From UBA5072 sp041737175 (lineage in GTDB: Bacteria > Bacteroidota > Bacteroidia > Bacteroidales > UBA10428): a stretch of 64,000 nt of DNA. The DNA lies in the NCBI GenBank assembly GCA_041737175.1, contig JBGSSF010000009.1, positions 177,709 to 241,708 on the forward strand. The letters run 5' to 3'. Shown piece after piece: positions 17,347-27,421 of the stretch. The notes beneath the pieces are model-generated. The model did not search any database and had not been told where the DNA came from. It was given only the letters and a program-made list of their open reading frames with translations. Each line of letters opens with the position of its first letter. Position 1 is the first letter of the stretch. A program made the position numbers and the translations under genes.

Positions 17347-20300
17347 TGCATATCAATTTCCTGAAAACTTTCGCCCTGCCGCAGTTTGGTTTGCGATAAA
17401 AAATACTGCTGTGTAATAGGTTTCCCGTTAAAGGAGTACTGCGCTCCGCTGTATGTTGTAAACCGGACGTGCCTGAATTCCTGGGCCTGGTTATCACGAA
17501 TAATGATGTACCGGAAAGTTTCCTTGTATTGTTCCTTGTACCTCTCCAGGGTAACTCCCTCCGGATACTTCTGTTTCAGTTCAGCGAGGTACTTCTGTTT
17601 TTCCGATTCAGTTCTGAAATTAAGTTCATTCATCGGGATAGCAGCCGATACTCTTGGTTTTACAGTTTCAGCTTCTGTCCCCGTTTTGGCTTTTGCTTGC
17701 GTCAAAACACGGCTTATTTCGTCTATACGGGCAATCCGCTGTTTGGCATAGGTACTTGTTGGCTCCAGGGTCAGTGCTTTTTTATAATTTTCTTTGGCTG
17801 AGGGGTACTTACCGGCGTCATAAGCAAGATCCGCTGATTTGATAAGAGCTTCATAAGAAGCTTTTCGGGTGGCTTCCGCCTGCGCCAGTTTTTGTGCCTC
17901 AGCCAGGATGTAGTCGATCTTCTTGATCTGTTCACTGGCAAGCACATCGCCCGGCATTAATTTCAGCGCTTCAGCATAGTTTGTTTTGGCAGCGGCATAG
18001 TCTTTCTTGCCATACAGCTCATTTCCGGCATTCATGGCTGCAGTATAGGCATCCGCCCTTGCCTTGGCATCGGCCTGTTCTTTCTGCCGAAGCTGAATCA
18101 ACCTCTCGGTTTCAGCCAGTTTATTCTTAGGAAATGTCTCGTCGGGCTTCAGACTAAGGGCTCTTGTATATTCATCTTTGGCCTGATTGTAGTCTTTGGC
18201 TTTAAAATACTTATCGGCATTGGCCAGGGCCAGGTTATAAGCGTTTTCAGTGGCCTGTTTTTCCGCCTGCAGTCTTTCCTGTTCAGCAATAGCCCTGGTT
18301 ACCTCCTCCAGTTTCTGCCGGGGATATACTTCTCCCGGCATGATATCCAGGGCCTGCTCATAGGAGGATTTGGCGCTCCTGTAATTTTTCTGGTTCAGCA
18401 ATTGATCAGCTGCCTGAATCGTTTCATCATATTTCCTTTTTCGTGCCTGTTCAGCTGCAAGTTTCTCCTGAGCCTGTTTAATCAGCGTTTCTGCCTCAGC
18501 CAGTTTGATTTTGGCTGAATTGTCAGACGGTTTGATGGTAAGAGCTTCCTGAAAAGCACCTTTAGCTGCCGTATAGTCTTTGCTGATCAAAGCGCCTGTA
18601 CCTCGATCCATGGCGTTTTTAAATGAATCCTCGGTTTTCTTTTGTTTTTGTGCCAATTCAGCGGCCAATAGTTCATCAATAGAGGCTATCTTTTGATTGG
18701 CGTAAGAATCACCGGGTTTGATTTGCAATGCCTTGTTATAGGAAGCTTTTGACGAAGAGTAATCCCGGTCGTTAAAGTACCTGTCGGCCTGGGCTACTGC
18801 TTCGCTATACTGCTTTGCCTGGAGCTGTTCCTGTTCCTTTATTTTACGCTGATCCTCAATAAGCTTGTCGACTTCAGCCGACCTGCCGGTCGCATAAGCA
18901 TCTCCGGGCTTAATACTCAGTGCCTTTAAAAGAAATTCCTTAGCCTGCGCGTAGGATTTTTGTGTAATGGCAGTATTGGCAGCGCCAATGGCAGCCTTAT
19001 ATCCCTCTTCGGTGGCCTTAAACCTGGCTGCCTGTTCAGCGGCTACGGTGTTGTCGATAGAGGTAATTTTTGACTGCGCATACTGGTCACCGGGCATAAG
19101 AGCAAGCGCCTGAACATAATTCTCCTTTGCCTTTGCCAATTCCTTATTTTTCAGGAAGCCATCGGCTGTTTCAATAACCTTCCTGTACTGATCCTCCAGT
19201 GATTTCTTTTTTGCGTAATCATCTGCAAGGCGATCAGTTTCAATGATGCGGTTTTTGGCATACTGATCATCCGGTTTAATGGATAATGCTTTCTGATAGG
19301 ACTCCTTAGCCAGAGAAAACTGATTCTGGGCCAATGCTTTGTTGGCAGCCGCCATGGCAGCGGCATACCCATCTTCCTTGCTTTTTTGAAGCGCTGCTTG
19401 TTCAGATGCCACTGCATTTTCGATCGTTTTCACGCGTTGTGCCGGATAGGATTCCGACGGCTTCATGTTCATTGCTTTCGCATAGTTTTGCCTGGCTTCG
19501 TCATACTTTTTGGCCTTGAATTGCTCATCGGCCATGGCCACCAATGCCTTATACTCATTTTCAAAGGCTGCCTTTTGCGTTGCTTCGGCTGCCCTGGCTG
19601 CATCATCGGCAGCTTTTTTGGCCAGCACGGTTTCTATTTCCTGCATCCTCGCTTTGGGAACCGATTCATCAGGCTTGATTTCCAAAGCCTGCTGGTAATA
19701 TTGTTTTGCTGAAGCATAATCTTTCCTGGTGTAGGCCACACTGGCCCTGGCCATGGCCTGGTTATATTTATCCTCGGTATTCAGAAAAGCCTGTCGTTCA
19801 GCTTCCTTTTTTGCCAATGCATTTTCAATCTCAGTAATTTTCTGATTCGGATAGGAATCCTGAGGATTCAGCCTGGCAGCGCTCTTGTATTTCTGTATGG
19901 CTTCGGGATACCGCTGCTGGGATGCCAAAGCATCCGCCTCTTCCACGATTTTCTGATAGACTTCGGCCGAATTTTGCTGCTTATTCACCTGTGAATTGAT
20001 CTCAGCGATCTTTTTATCAGGAAGGGTTTCTGTCGGGAATATGGCATCGGCCTCTTTATAGGCTGCAATGGCTTCATCATACTTCTTCTGGGCGACAAGC
20101 TGATCGCCCTTTTTTATCGCTGATTCATAACTATCAAGCAAGCACTGGTCATTCTTCATCATCATGTTCTCAATCCTGGAACGCATGCCGGTAACATATT
20201 GCTTGTCTGAAATGAATTCCCTTCTCTTGGAATCAAAACTAACCTTATCAACAGGTTCTTTGAGCACTGAATAATCGACACCACTGCAGCTCCTCAGCAA

Positions 20301-20639
20301 ACCCATGGAAAACTCATTCATCCAAGCGCCCTTTTCCTCATCCGGCATGGTTGTATTAAAACTGATACGCTTGCTGATAAGCCCATCTTTCTCAATTTCA
20401 ATGGTATATTGCTTGTTTATCTCCAGACGAAATGAAAAACTGCCGTCTGAACCGGTCTTGATCGATTTTATTTTTGAACCTCCTTCATACAGATTGGCTG
20501 TTGCGCCCGGAAGCGGTTCCATATCGAGCTCCGAAACTCCCCGGACCTCAAGATATCTTTCCGCAACATCCTCCTGGGCCTGGATGCGGCCAAACAGGCA
20601 CAGCATCACAAGTATAATACATCGTCCCGTCCTTACCAT
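17343..20639 (-). CDS. Large secreted/periplasmic protein with 13 TPR-like repeats
   Basis: The protein is about 1098 residues from the ATG at 20639 (signal peptide MVRTGRCIILVMLCLFGRIQAQ); an ATG 24 bp upstream is also possible. Residues about 28-100 form a carboxypeptidase-regulatory-like domain (PLPGATANLYEGG, GSDGSFSFRLE). Then come 13 consecutive units of about 62-70 residues with the pattern YxxAxxxADxxFxxKxYxxAKxxYxxALxIKPxxxYxxxKIxEI joined by charged, Lys/Glu/Ala/Gln-rich helical linkers. The C-terminal 110 residues (MNELNFRTESEKQKYLAELKQ... FRYIIIRDNQAQEFRHVRF) form a separate domain. It is the first gene of the operon and its stop overlaps the start of the binding protein by 4 bp. 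A scaffold role for an envelope complex is likely; a role in transport is only inferred from the overlap. Confidence 0.82.
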   Translation of the reverse strand: MVRTGRCIILVMLCLFGRIQAQEDVAERYLEVRGVSELDMEPLPGATANLYEGGSKIKSIKTGSDGSFSFRLEINKQYTIEIEKDGLISKRISFNTTMPDEEKGAWMNEFSMGLLRSCSGVDYSVLKEPVDKVSFDSKRREFISDKQYVTGMRSRIENMMMKNDQCLLDSYESAIKKGDQLVAQKKYDEAIAAYKEADAIFPTETLPDKKIAEINSQVNKQQNSAEVYQKIVEEADALASQQRYPEAIQKYKSAARLNPQDSYPNQKITEIENALAKKEAERQAFLNTEDKYNQAMARASVAYTRKDYASAKQYYQQALEIKPDESVPKARMQEIETVLAKKAADDAARAAEATQKAAFENEYKALVAMADEQFKAKKYDEARQNYAKAMNMKPSESYPAQRVKTIENAVASEQAALQKSKEDGYAAAMAAANKALAQNQFSLAKESYQKALSIKPDDQYAKNRIIETDRLADDYAKKKSLEDQYRKVIETADGFLKNKELAKAKENYVQALALMPGDQYAQSKITSIDNTVAAEQAARFKATEEGYKAAIGAANTAITQKSYAQAKEFLLKALSIKPGDAYATGRSAEVDKLIEDQRKIKEQEQLQAKQYSEAVAQADRYFNDRDYSSSKASYNKALQIKPGDSYANQKIASIDELLAAELAQKQKKTEDSFKNAMDRGTGALISKDYTAAKGAFQEALTIKPSDNSAKIKLAEAETLIKQAQEKLAAEQARKRKYDETIQAADQLLNQKNYRSAKSSYEQALDIMPGEVYPRQKLEEVTRAIAEQERLQAEKQATENAYNLALANADKYFKAKDYNQAKDEYTRALSLKPDETFPKNKLAETERLIQLRQKEQADAKARADAYTAAMNAGNELYGKKDYAAAKTNYAEALKLMPGDVLASEQIKKIDYILAEAQKLAQAEATRKASYEALIKSADLAYDAGKYPSAKENYKKALTLEPTSTYAKQRIARIDEISRVLTQAKAKTGTEAETVKPRVSAAIPMNELNFRTESEKQKYLAELKQKYPEGVTLERYKEQYKETFRYIIIRDNQAQEFRHVRFTTYSGAQYSFNGKPITQQYFLSQTKLRQGESFQEIDMQ

Positions 20640-20724
20640 CGTCTTCAATTTCAGTTCATACATCTATACTGAGATTATGCCAAAAAGTTACCATTTTAGA
20701 GCTCAAAAACCTATCCCGTGCTGT

Positions 20725-22908
20725 TTATTTCATTTTGGTAATCTTCAAATTACGGATCAGATTACCTCGTTTAATTCGCACAAAATAGATGCCCGTATTC
20801 AGATCCCCGGGTTCCAGACGAATCAATCGCTGATAAGGTCCGTAATGGATTTCCTGCAGAACCTGTCCCTGAGCATTATACAGCCCGACTTCAACCGGCA
20901 AAGGAGATATTTCACGAAATTCCAGCCACATATAGGTATTCACCGGATTGGGATAAACGATGACATCCTCGTCAAAAGACGGAAAGTCATCAGGATCGGG
21001 AAGAGAATCAAATACGACAGGCATGACAGCAAACGATGAATGGATCATTTCGCCTGTAAAGTCATTCAGAGACTGCCACTGGAATCCGTTCCTGATGTAA
21101 GCTGTATTAACCTGGTTTTCAATACGGTTCTGCGCCATATACGTTGAGAATGTGTCCTGTGGCGTGCCATACTGCAATTGATAGCCGGCAAAGAAAACTT
21201 TACCGACCGTAATGATTGAATCGAATTCAATGAAATTCAAACTTTCTTCGGCCAGGTCAGCGAACAAAACCTCCTTTTCATACAAGATGTTCCCGGGCTC
21301 GTTCCCTCCTTCCCATACACTTACTACCATACCTGATGCAGACGTGGCGATAGAATTACTGGCGACCTGCAAAAAAAGCCCCATCATCTTTTTGCCGGCA
21401 TTATTGTCGAATTTCTCCGCAAACCCGGTAAGAAAATCAGAATTATGACCCGAGTAACTTCCCCAGGAGAGAGTTCCGGATTCGGTTACAACAAGTTCAC
21501 CGGATCCAATATTGGACAGTGTATCCCCGGTGGACCAAAAATCACTGTAAGGATGATACGCATCCAGGTAACCGGGCTGCTGATTGACCGGGTCGAGCCA
21601 GTACGCAAGCTGTCTTTCCGGCTCGGGATAATCTTTCCAGGCATGGCTGATCATCTGGAAGTAGTCATTGACAGAACTGGCGCAATCAGCCATCCCGCCC
21701 GTCAATGTTCCTGCTACTCTTCCACTCTGGTCAAAGAGAGCAGCGCCCGATGATCCGGCTTCCGTTGTTCCTGATTCCCAGTGCCTTGCCAGCCAATGAT
21801 TATCATCCACATATCCGTGTCCAAAACTCGCAACGATGAAGGGATGGGCTTCCCGGCTTATTTTCTTCACATCGCCCAGTGGATGATGAATGGTGGCGCC
21901 CGATGCAGGCGGATAACCCGACACATCCCAACCTGCATAATAAGGTTTGTAGGTAAACGGAACAGGCTCCAGCAATTCCAGAAGAGAAAAATCGAGGTTG
22001 CCGCCGGTGGCTCTCAGAGTAGCTCCCGAAACAGATTTTAAGGTGTTTCCGTCGGGCCCTCCGCACCAGGGACTCTCATAATCAAAATAAAACAAGGCCG
22101 CGTTGGCATCTTCTTCGTTACTGATGCAGTGTCCGGCTGTTATCACGTAGTTTGCGCCATCTTTCAGTGTATTGTTTACCAGGGTTCCCGTGCAACGCTC
22201 TCCGCCGTCATAAACTATCCTGACAACTGCATACTTTAAGGTCTGGTACAGTGAGTCACTGACGCAATTAATATCAACGTTGCAGATCCCGGATGTTCCG
22301 AACCAGCCATCTTTAAAAAGGCTGACACTACCGGATTTATAAAAATCACATCCTACACCATCAATGGCAAGTGAACCATAAGAACCGGCATAACCCGGAA
22401 CCTGCATTTCCACAACCAGAAAATCTCCCGGCACATAGGCTGCGGCCAGTATATTGAATGGCTTGTTATTTAAATCGGTGAATGCCCCCTGCACTGTTTC
22501 CTGGTTTACATTGTACAGGAAGATTTTAACACCTTTCTCAAGGCGGTAGGGCGCAAAAACAAGGTTCATGGTGTTGGCATCCTTTACATAAAAGGCGGCT
22601 CGCCATATCTTTAATCCGTCGTCCAGGGTATCCCATGAACCAGTGTTTTCGGGATCAAAATCCACATCGATCAGGATACCCGAACTGGCTGGCTTTAACA
22701 TGGAGGGTTCCCCTCTGAGCGCTTTTTCCTTCAGCGTTTCTGAAACCGTCAGTTCATATACTTTTAACGGAGGGGATCCGGGATAATCTATCGGATAGGG
22801 CTTACCAGGTCGTGAGAGTTGCGCATCAGAAGGAAGGCAGGACAACAGCCACACCGCAAACATTAACACTCCGTTCATGAAAAATTGCCGGGAATTCTTC
22901 TTAATCAT
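20725..22908 (-). CDS. Secreted trypsin-like serine protease with T9SS type A sorting domain
   Basis: A 727-residue secreted protease resembling lysyl endopeptidases. After the signal peptide (to SDAQ, residue 30) comes a prodomain of about 180 residues. The chymotrypsin-fold catalytic triad is visible: His260 in VITAGHC, Asp306 in GGNLDFSLLEL, Ser387 in EAGSSGAAL. Cysteines at GICN, INC, RCTG and HC fit the disulphide pattern of this group. The last 80 residues carry a type A sorting signal (VYPNPVNTYMWLEF, VGLYNAQGQVL, GIYFVRIKRGN), so the enzyme is expected at the surface or in the medium. It stands alone, divergent from the oxidoreductase. Confidence 0.92.
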   Translation of the reverse strand: MIKKNSRQFFMNGVLMFAVWLLSCLPSDAQLSRPGKPYPIDYPGSPPLKVYELTVSETLKEKALRGEPSMLKPASSGILIDVDFDPENTGSWDTLDDGLKIWRAAFYVKDANTMNLVFAPYRLEKGVKIFLYNVNQETVQGAFTDLNNKPFNILAAAYVPGDFLVVEMQVPGYAGSYGSLAIDGVGCDFYKSGSVSLFKDGWFGTSGICNVDINCVSDSLYQTLKYAVVRIVYDGGERCTGTLVNNTLKDGANYVITAGHCISNEEDANAALFYFDYESPWCGGPDGNTLKSVSGATLRATGGNLDFSLLELLEPVPFTYKPYYAGWDVSGYPPASGATIHHPLGDVKKISREAHPFIVASFGHGYVDDNHWLARHWESGTTEAGSSGAALFDQSGRVAGTLTGGMADCASSVNDYFQMISHAWKDYPEPERQLAYWLDPVNQQPGYLDAYHPYSDFWSTGDTLSNIGSGELVVTESGTLSWGSYSGHNSDFLTGFAEKFDNNAGKKMMGLFLQVASNSIATSASGMVVSVWEGGNEPGNILYEKEVLFADLAEESLNFIEFDSIITVGKVFFAGYQLQYGTPQDTFSTYMAQNRIENQVNTAYIRNGFQWQSLNDFTGEMIHSSFAVMPVVFDSLPDPDDFPSFDEDVIVYPNPVNTYMWLEFREISPLPVEVGLYNAQGQVLQEIHYGPYQRLIRLEPGDLNTGIYFVRIKRGNLIRNLKITKMK

Positions 22909-23023
22909 GCAGTGAAATTATTGAAATTGTTTAAATTCATCGACTGTTAAGATAAAATAAGCTAAATTGGTAACGCCAACGTAAAAAATGAATTCAGAAT
23001 ACTAACATAATAAACCTGATAAA

Positions 23024-24346
23024 ATGTATACTTCACGCCGGAAATTTATTGCAGGTTCCCTGACACTTGCGGCAGGAACCGGATTACTGTCAGCCATGCC
23101 CTTCTCCAGGATTGGAAATGTGCTTGGCGCCAATGATAAACTGACAGTGGGTGCCATTGGAATCAACGGTATGGGATTTGCCGATTTGAAAGCCTTTTTG
23201 GCGCAACCCAATACCGAATGCGCGGCACTGTGCGATATAGATGAAAATGTTCTGAACAGACAGGCTGCCGAAGTTGAGAAAATTCAAGGCAGGAAACCAA
23301 GGGTTTACAAGGATTTCAGAAGGCTGCTTGAGGATAAGGATATCGATGTTGTGATTATCGGCACGCCTGACCACTGGCATTGTCTGCCTTTTATTTATGC
23401 CTGCCAGGCAGGGAAAGATGTGTATTGCGAAAAACCTCTTTCCAACACCATCGAGGAGATCAACCTCATGCAGAAAGCTGTGAAAAAGTACGACAGGGTT
23501 GTCCAGATCGGACAGTGGCAGCGAAGCGATAATCACTGGCAGGATGCTGTTGCATTTGTGCACTCGGGAAAACTGGGCAAGATCCGGACTGTTCGCGCAT
23601 GGTCCTACCAGGGCTGGATGAAATCAGTGCCAGTTCTGCCGGATGAACCTGTTCCTGCCGGCGTTGATTATGATTTCTGGCTGGGACCAGCTCCTGCAAG
23701 ACCCTTCAATCGCAACCGCTTTCATTTCACTTTCCGCTGGTTTTGGGATTATGCTGGTGGCATGATGACCGACTGGGGAGTGCATATACTTGATTATGCC
23801 CTTTTTGGCATGAAAGTCAGTCAACCCAAATCAATTATGGCCATGGGAGGCAAATATGCTTATCCCGGGGATGCCTGTGAAACTCCGGATACTTTGCAGG
23901 CCTTGTTTGAGTTTGACGGATTCACCCTGTTGTGGGACCATGCTACGGGTATTGACGGAGGATATTACGGACGTTCTCATGGCGTGGGATTTGTGGGCAA
24001 CCTGGGTACCCTTGTCGTTGACAGGGAAGGCTGGGAAGTCATCCCCGAGCAGGAAAACGGAAAAGCCAAAATGGAGCGTGTGGAACTCAGAAAGGGAGTA
24101 GGAAAAGGACTGGAAAACCACATGCAGAACTTCATTGCCTGCATCAGGGACAGAAACGTTACGCCCAATGCAGGCATTGAAATCGGTGCCAATATTGCCA
24201 GGGTAGCGAATCTGGGAAACATCGCCTACAAGACCGGCAGAAGATTGTACTGGGACAGTAATGCCTCCCTGTTTAAGAATGACCCGGAGGCCAATGAATA
24301 CCTGAAGGCAAAGTACAGAAGTCCCTGGGAACTTCCTGCGGTTTAA
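23024..24346 (+). CDS. Gfo/Idh/MocA family oxidoreductase with Tat signal
   Basis: A 440-residue NAD(P)-dependent oxidoreductase, probably acting on a sugar or cyclitol outside the cytoplasm. The N-terminus carries a Tat signal (SRRKFIAGSLTLAAGTG). The Rossmann half has VGAIGINGMG and DIDVVIIGTPDHWH; the catalytic EKP motif is at residues 136-138 (CEKPLS); the second half has WFWDYAGGMMTDWGVHILDYALFG, typical of exported Bacteroidota members. It is a single gene whose last 4 bp overlap the convergent BtuG-like gene. Substrate unknown. Confidence 0.9.
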   Translation: MYTSRRKFIAGSLTLAAGTGLLSAMPFSRIGNVLGANDKLTVGAIGINGMGFADLKAFLAQPNTECAALCDIDENVLNRQAAEVEKIQGRKPRVYKDFRRLLEDKDIDVVIIGTPDHWHCLPFIYACQAGKDVYCEKPLSNTIEEINLMQKAVKKYDRVVQIGQWQRSDNHWQDAVAFVHSGKLGKIRTVRAWSYQGWMKSVPVLPDEPVPAGVDYDFWLGPAPARPFNRNRFHFTFRWFWDYAGGMMTDWGVHILDYALFGMKVSQPKSIMAMGGKYAYPGDACETPDTLQALFEFDGFTLLWDHATGIDGGYYGRSHGVGFVGNLGTLVVDREGWEVIPEQENGKAKMERVELRKGVGKGLENHMQNFIACIRDRNVTPNAGIEIGANIARVANLGNIAYKTGRRLYWDSNASLFKNDPEANEYLKAKYRSPWELPAV

Positions 24347-25419
24347 TGAAAAACGGCCCCGCTGGGCGCTATGCCCACGGTGCCTTCCGACAGGAGAGTT
24401 CCGGATTCATTAAAGATCTTCATGGTACCATTGCCGGTAAAACTGGCCTCGAAGACATAAATGTTTCCGTCGTCGGGATTCACATCCATTCCATAAAAAC
24501 TACCGGTAATTATAGGAGTGTCAGGGACTGCAGGATTAGCGGCATCCATTTTATATACGCCATCGGGTCTCAGGTAGTAAATGCTTTCGCCATCTGCTGA
24601 TGCGGCAATCCGGGGCGGAGTGGCCGTATAATCGCCCGCTTTCCCTACAGCACTTTCCCAGATAACATTACCATGCCAGATATCAATCTTTTGCATCAGG
24701 GCGTCGGTTTCTGAGATAAGTTCATAGGGAGGATCCCAGCTGTAAACAGCCTGACCCTTGCAATAAACCCACAGGTTCTCGGATCCGTCGAACACCAAGT
24801 CAACCGGTGCCTTCCCCACATATATCGTATCAGTTATCCTATCCTCCAATGTATGTATTTTGTGAATCGTTGAATCAATATCCCAGCCACCGCTATTTGC
24901 CACAAAAACCATATCATACAATTGCGCCATGTTTTCAGGTCCCTTTCCTACTTCAATGCTATCCTTGATTTCAAAAGTCTTCAGATCAATATGATAAATA
25001 TAGCCTCCTAGACTACCACCGGTCAGGTAACCCCGATCGGATTCGACAGGTAAGAAATGCCGTGGATAATCCACCGGAATGGGCTCAACAATGCTTTTAA
25101 AAGTTCTGAGGTCAATTACCTCAAGTTTGGCGGAACCATTCACCACAATAAACCCGGTAGTATCACCCACCGTGGCAAATGACTGCACTACATCACCCAG
25201 GGCCCGTCCGTTGGCTGCCTCAAAAATACCATTGATAATCAACCCTTCCAAGGGATCATAATAACTTATTGAACCATTGTTCGACTGGAATGATCCTTCA
25301 TTCACAATGTAAATGCCCTGTGAATAATCGGTTTCCTTGGGAGGATCATCATTTTTTTCACATCCCGATAAAAACAGGGCAAAAGCTGCCACACCAGATA
25401 GCCAGTAAGTATATTTCAT
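24343..25419 (-). CDS. BtuG-like surface beta-propeller lipoprotein (YncE/DUF5074 type)
   Basis: A 358-residue lipoprotein (signal MKYTYWLSGVAAFALFLSGC, lipobox cysteine at 20) made of propeller repeats such as GIYIVNEGSFQSNNGSISYYD, LEVIDLRTFKSI, YIYHIDLKTFEIKDSIEVGKGPENMA, TIYVGKAPVDLVFDGSENLWVYC and DDGNIYVFEASF. In Bacteroides, BtuG is a seven-bladed propeller lipoprotein that captures corrinoids outside the outer membrane and hands them to BtuB. This gene lies 18 bp after a btuB-like gene controlled by a cobalamin riboswitch, which makes the BtuG role likely. Identification rests on fold and context, not on a specific motif. Confidence 0.78.
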   Translation of the reverse strand: MKYTYWLSGVAAFALFLSGCEKNDDPPKETDYSQGIYIVNEGSFQSNNGSISYYDPLEGLIINGIFEAANGRALGDVVQSFATVGDTTGFIVVNGSAKLEVIDLRTFKSIVEPIPVDYPRHFLPVESDRGYLTGGSLGGYIYHIDLKTFEIKDSIEVGKGPENMAQLYDMVFVANSGGWDIDSTIHKIHTLEDRITDTIYVGKAPVDLVFDGSENLWVYCKGQAVYSWDPPYELISETDALMQKIDIWHGNVIWESAVGKAGDYTATPPRIAASADGESIYYLRPDGVYKMDAANPAVPDTPIITGSFYGMDVNPDDGNIYVFEASFTGNGTMKIFNESGTLLSEGTVGIAPSGAVFH

Positions 25420-25437
25420 AATTAAAAAAATAATTGG

Positions 25438-27390
25438 TTAATTGTCAGAGGTAATCTTTTGTAATCCGATGGTCAACGTGAAATGGTAGTTACGGCCCGG
25501 AAGCGGGAAAGACCGGATAACCTCATAGGATCTGTCTGTTATGTTGTCAATGCGGAAGAAGAATGCCAGATCTGCGCCAAGAATTTCGCGGCGGATGCCT
25601 GTCACCATGTTCATCAGGTAAAATCCCGGCAGGCGAAGTGTTTCATCTGCAGTTTCAACGGTTTCCCGGTACCCGGTATAAGAGGAGGAAATTCCCAGTA
25701 AAAACCCATGATATACTGCCTCAAGACCAGCCCCTGCAGTATGAACAGGAACGTATGTCATTTGATTTCCCTCGCAAAGCGGATTATTATCATACGTGCT
25801 GATGATCACGGAGCGGTTATAATCGTAATTCACAAATGCTTTAATTGCAAATTCATTTAAATGATAGCCCAACTCCATCCGGGTATCTATACCACGGGCA
25901 TGAACCTTCTTGTATTCAACAGGAGTGAGCGAATCACGGATCACCCATTGAATCCAGTTGTCAATCCATTGATAATAACCGGTAATCTGGGCTTCGAGCC
26001 ACAACGAACGTTCCTGGTCTCCTTTTGAGGACCATTCAGCAGTGATTTCGCCTCCCCTGCCCTTTTCAGGCCGCAAAAGTGAATTTCCTCCCGGTCTCCA
26101 GTACTTTTCATTGAAAGTCGGTTTTCTGAACTTGCTGGAGAAACCTGACCGTAGAATCCAATGCTCATTGGGCCTGAATCTTAAACCCAGGGAATATTGT
26201 ATACCCGGATTCAGGCCTTCATAGAATTCCTTTCTCACACCTGCATTGATGATAAGATCAGAGAGGCTAACTTTCAAACTGCCAAACACGGCATATTCTT
26301 GTTCAGTGATCCTGCCCCCGTAATTGCCGGAATTGCCTGATAACCTGTTGTACATGGCGCCTCCCCCGACAATCAGCTTCGATGAAAGGTAATACCTGTA
26401 ATCCGCCTCATTCATCCATCGGGTGGTGGCAATCCTGGAATCAATTGAATAGGATGTATCCGTAGTGAGATTTTTATCGGTATAGCCTAAATAATCGGAG
26501 AAATAGGCTGACCTGACAAGCAGTGCCGATTTTGCCGTGATTTTCCGGTAACTCATGTAAGATCTGAAAATACTGTCCTTTTGCCGGGCATTGCTCTCTT
26601 TATAGGACCCCATAAGAGCAGGAATTTCAAGGATTTTCCGCTGATACCACATACCGGCTTCCAGGTAGCTACCCTTATTCAGGTTCAGGTAAATGTTATG
26701 GATCAGCCCTACTGAACGGTAAGCATTGTGTTTTGTTTTGACTTCAGGCGATCCGTAACGGTAACGATCCCGATAGGTGAAATCATTTTCTGCTTTTGCG
26801 CTGATGGCCGACAACTGAAACTGCAATTTTTCACCACCGGTGCGAACGCTCAGCATATGGCCGTTTGACCCGAAACTGCCGGCATCAAAGGAATAGTGAG
26901 CGGAAAACCTGTTATTCCAGTCGGGCTCGTTGGATAAATTGATTGAACCGCCAAAAGTACCGCTTCCAAACAATGCTCCTGATGAACCGTTCATCAGCTC
27001 CACGGTCTGCATAAAACCCGCAGGGATTAGCGCGAGATCTGCCTGACCTGTAGTCGGAGAGTTTAAAGGAAAACCGTTCCAGTTGACCTGAGTGTGGTTG
27101 CTTCCGGCACCATGGAGTGAAACCGATACCAGTGAACCAGCGCTTCCGTAGGATCTAACCAGTGCAGGAGTTTGTTTTTCAAGAAAATAACCCAGGTTCT
27201 GATGCCTGTCCAAACGAATGAGTTCAAGATCAACTTTATAAATGGTCTGATCATCAGAAAAGAACTTCTGATTGCCTTTTACAACGGTGACCTCCGGAAT
27301 CTGCTTAACGGGCAATTCCTGGGAAAAGACAGGTAAAGGTATCAGGAAAGGCAGTAATGTAAGAAGAAAGAAAGGATAAAATCTGTCCAT
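25438..27390 (-). CDS. btuB: TonB-dependent cobalamin receptor (BtuB-like)
   Basis: An outer-membrane TonB-dependent transporter of about 650 residues. I start it at the ATG at 27390 (signal MDRFYPFFLLTLLPFLIP...FSQ); a GTG at 27417 would add nine residues and lies beside the riboswitch. The plug has EVTVVKGNQ, LVRSYGSAGSLVSVSLHGAGSNHTQVNWNGFPLNSP and GSSGALFGSGTFGGSINL; the barrel follows and ends with RNYHFTLTIGLQKI. It is preceded by a cobalamin riboswitch and followed by the BtuG-like gene. The riboswitch and gene order identify the substrate as corrinoid with good confidence. Confidence 0.9.
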   Translation of the reverse strand: MDRFYPFFLLTLLPFLIPLPVFSQELPVKQIPEVTVVKGNQKFFSDDQTIYKVDLELIRLDRHQNLGYFLEKQTPALVRSYGSAGSLVSVSLHGAGSNHTQVNWNGFPLNSPTTGQADLALIPAGFMQTVELMNGSSGALFGSGTFGGSINLSNEPDWNNRFSAHYSFDAGSFGSNGHMLSVRTGGEKLQFQLSAISAKAENDFTYRDRYRYGSPEVKTKHNAYRSVGLIHNIYLNLNKGSYLEAGMWYQRKILEIPALMGSYKESNARQKDSIFRSYMSYRKITAKSALLVRSAYFSDYLGYTDKNLTTDTSYSIDSRIATTRWMNEADYRYYLSSKLIVGGGAMYNRLSGNSGNYGGRITEQEYAVFGSLKVSLSDLIINAGVRKEFYEGLNPGIQYSLGLRFRPNEHWILRSGFSSKFRKPTFNEKYWRPGGNSLLRPEKGRGGEITAEWSSKGDQERSLWLEAQITGYYQWIDNWIQWVIRDSLTPVEYKKVHARGIDTRMELGYHLNEFAIKAFVNYDYNRSVIISTYDNNPLCEGNQMTYVPVHTAGAGLEAVYHGFLLGISSSYTGYRETVETADETLRLPGFYLMNMVTGIRREILGADLAFFFRIDNITDRSYEVIRSFPLPGRNYHFTLTIGLQKITSDN

Positions 27391-27421
27391 GATTAATTTT
27401 GGTTTGTTCCCGAACACTACT

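Noticed and set aside
20664..20724. A second cobalamin riboswitch upstream of the TPR-importer operon
   Set aside because: The gap is only 60-85 bp, too short for the aptamer, and none of the conserved boxes is present.
20305..21039. 244-residue plus-strand frame
   Set aside because: It runs antisense to the ends of the TPR and protease genes, which have clear domains; its own translation has no recognisable motif or signal peptide.
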